Shown: positions 16,110-16,952 of the stretch, in pieces
How the letters are laid out: each line of letters opens with the position of its first letter
Position numbering within the stretch: position 1 is the first letter of the stretch
Assembly: GCA_021828745.1 (NCBI GenBank)
Contig: JAJZDE010000019.1
Coordinates: forward strand, 1 to 16,952
Source of the DNA: Pseudomonadota bacterium
GTDB lineage: Bacteria; Pseudomonadota; Gammaproteobacteria; Burkholderiales; Ferrovaceae
DNA: 16,952 bases
Direction of reading: 5' to 3'
The notes under the pieces: generated by a model
The model's database searches: none
Told to the model about the DNA's origin: nothing
Seen by the model: only the letters and a program-made list of their open reading frames with translations
Program-made: the position numbers and the translations under genes

Positions 16110-16139
16110 AACCGGCTCATCCTGATCAGGGGCCGGGTT
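16110..16139. terminator. Inverted repeat between convergent fdxA and methyltransferase genes
   Basis: AACCGGC (16110-16116) pairs with GCCGGGTT (16132-16139) with one bulge, enclosing a palindromic CCTGATCAGG. On the plus strand it ends in a short T-run. It sits 11 bases after the fdxA stop and overlaps the methyltransferase stop. A bidirectional terminator is plausible. Confidence 0.45.
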
Positions 16140-16776
16140 TGCGTGCGATCATCCCGACCAGAGCCGAGCGGCCATGATGTCCCGAGCCTTCACTGAGGGT
16201 GTCTTCGTACGTTTCAAGATATTCGATGGTGTAGTCCATCCATGCCTGACGCAAGAATTCTTCCGTATAAAGGTTTTCCACGACCGAGGGTCCACCGGTT
16301 TTGTACTCCAGTTGCTTGGGGGTATACCCTTGCAAGAGTATTCGTCCCCCCGGTTTCAGCAATGCGCGAATCTGCTCAAACTGGCGCTGGCGTAGGGCAG
16401 GCGGGGCAAACTGGATGAAGATCCCCACCACCCAGTCGAACAGGGCAGGGGTCTGAGAGGTGCGCCATCCATTCGCCAACATGTCTCCGCAACAAAAATC
16501 CACGGTTACTCCACGCGTTTTTGCCAGTTGCCGTGCCTTTTCCACAGCGACGGCAGAAATTTCCACGGCACTGACCTGTAGTCCCTGGGCAGCCAACCAT
16601 ACGCTGTTACGACCTTCCCCGTCGGCGACGGACAGGACGCTTTCGCCCGGGATGAAACGCGCCTTCTGGTCGACCAGAAAGCGGTTGGGTTCGGTGCCAA
16701 ACAGGAAACTTTGTCCCACACTTTCGTAGCGGGAACTCCACATCCTGTTCTGTTCAGCAACAAAGTCATCGTGCAT
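16126..16776 (-). CDS. Class I SAM-dependent methyltransferase, substrate unknown
   Basis: The 216-residue product resembles the small TehB/UbiE-like group of Rossmann-fold methyltransferases. The N terminus MWSSRYESVGQSFLFGTEPN matches the W..RY....FLFGTEPN opening of this group. The SAM-binding motif I is VLSVADGEGRNSVWLA (~48-63). An acidic residue ends strand 2 (VSAVEIS), FCCGDML matches motif II, and LLKPGGRILLQGY is the typical post-motif. I cannot name the substrate; the tellurite-resistance name TehB would be over-reading. The ATG at 16776 has only a weak ribosome-binding site, and an ATG at 16743 (Met12) is an alternative. It is divergent from gloA and convergent with fdxA, so probably monocistronic. 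Confidence 0.75.
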   Translation of the reverse strand: MHDDFVAEQNRMWSSRYESVGQSFLFGTEPNRFLVDQKARFIPGESVLSVADGEGRNSVWLAAQGLQVSAVEISAVAVEKARQLAKTRGVTVDFCCGDMLANGWRTSQTPALFDWVVGIFIQFAPPALRQRQFEQIRALLKPGGRILLQGYTPKQLEYKTGGPSVVENLYTEEFLRQAWMDYTIEYLETYEDTLSEGSGHHGRSALVGMIARKPGP

Positions 16777-16806
16777 GGTCTGGGTCTCGGTAATAAAACG
16801 GGCTTT

Positions 16807-16838
16807 TTCGCAAGGAACGCCATCAAGTTCCCTATAAT
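16807..16838 (+). promoter_or_regulatory. gloA promoter with 20-bp spacer and centred dyad
   Basis: A perfect TATAAT (16833-16838) is preceded by TTCGCA (16807-16812, four of six) with a 20-bp spacer. GGAAC (16814-16818) and GTTCC (16827-16831) form a dyad whose centre coincides with the centre of the spacer. Transcription would start about 35 bases before the gloA ATG. The -10 is convincing; the operator is inference. Confidence 0.5.
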
Positions 16839-16878
16839 GGGCTTTCTCCGGCCTGGCACCGGATTTCGAGGATTCTAT

Positions 16879-16952
16879 ATGAAATATTTACATACCATGG
16901 TCCGCGTTGCCGACCTGGAACAGTCCCTTCACTTTTATTGCGATGCCCTGGG
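16879..16952 (+). CDS. gloA: Lactoylglutathione lyase (glyoxalase I), N terminus only
   Basis: Only the first 24 codons are in the window. They begin MKYLHTMVRVADLEQSLHFY, which closely matches the glyoxalase I N terminus. It includes His5, a metal ligand in the E. coli enzyme, and the L..S..FY helix. Glyoxalase I converts the methylglyoxal-glutathione hemithioacetal to S-lactoylglutathione. GAGGA lies about 7 bases upstream of the ATG. The rest of the gene lies beyond the window, so length and remaining ligands cannot be checked. Confidence 0.85.
   Translation, partial: MKYLHTMVRVADLEQSLHFYCDAL

Noticed and set aside
1..16952. CRISPR arrays, tRNA/rRNA genes, insertion sequences, phage or toxin-antitoxin genes
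   Set aside because: None is visible on either strand. Gene order is that of conserved chromosomal housekeeping loci.

Overview
This is a housekeeping stretch of a moderately GC-rich proteobacterial chromosome. NusA has the two C-terminal helical AR repeats typical of gamma- and betaproteobacteria. The orders nusA-infB-rbfA-truB and trxA-rho-rpmE, the Azotobacter FdI-type seven-iron ferredoxin, the Atm1-type ABC exporter and the full-length HrpA all fit that group. A betaproteobacterium is my best guess; nothing here fixes the genus. I see no tRNA, rRNA, insertion sequence, CRISPR array, phage gene or attachment site, and every gene-free gap is under 200 bases.

Layout. Positions 1-7016 (+) hold a tightly packed translation/transcription operon. 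It runs from the 3' part of nusA through infB, rbfA (7 bases later), truB (overlapping rbfA) and an Atm1-like ABC exporter coupled to truB by an ATGA overlap. A strong hairpin then separates it from a leftward block at 7068-15582 (-). Read in its own direction that block is trxA, rho, rpmE, a GT39/ArnT-like membrane glycosyltransferase, hrpA (ATGA overlap with the glycosyltransferase), a rho-independent terminator, and pbpG. Divergent from trxA, across a 189-base intergenic region, is fdxA (+). It converges on a class I SAM-dependent methyltransferase gene (-). Divergent from that is the start of gloA (+), cut by the window end.

How they work together. The first block couples transcription elongation and antitermination (NusA), initiation (IF2), 30S maturation (RbfA) and tRNA U55 pseudouridylation (TruB). 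The second holds redox (thioredoxin), transcription termination (Rho), ribosomal protein L31, envelope functions (glycosyltransferase, PBP7-type endopeptidase) and an RNA helicase.

No clearly new multi-gene system is visible. The most interesting signals are regulatory or structural. They are (i) a cluster of G/C homopolymer tracts of 7-8 bases inside the glycosyltransferase gene, suggestive of slippage; (ii) a rho leader with a strong hairpin, a C-rich G-poor tract and a possible leader peptide; (iii) two GTTC-NN-GAAC palindromes 84 bp apart between trxA and fdxA; (iv) a gloA promoter with a perfect -10, a 20-bp spacer and a centred dyad, resembling MerR-type promoters; and (v) a possible pbpG promoter embedded in the hrpA terminator.
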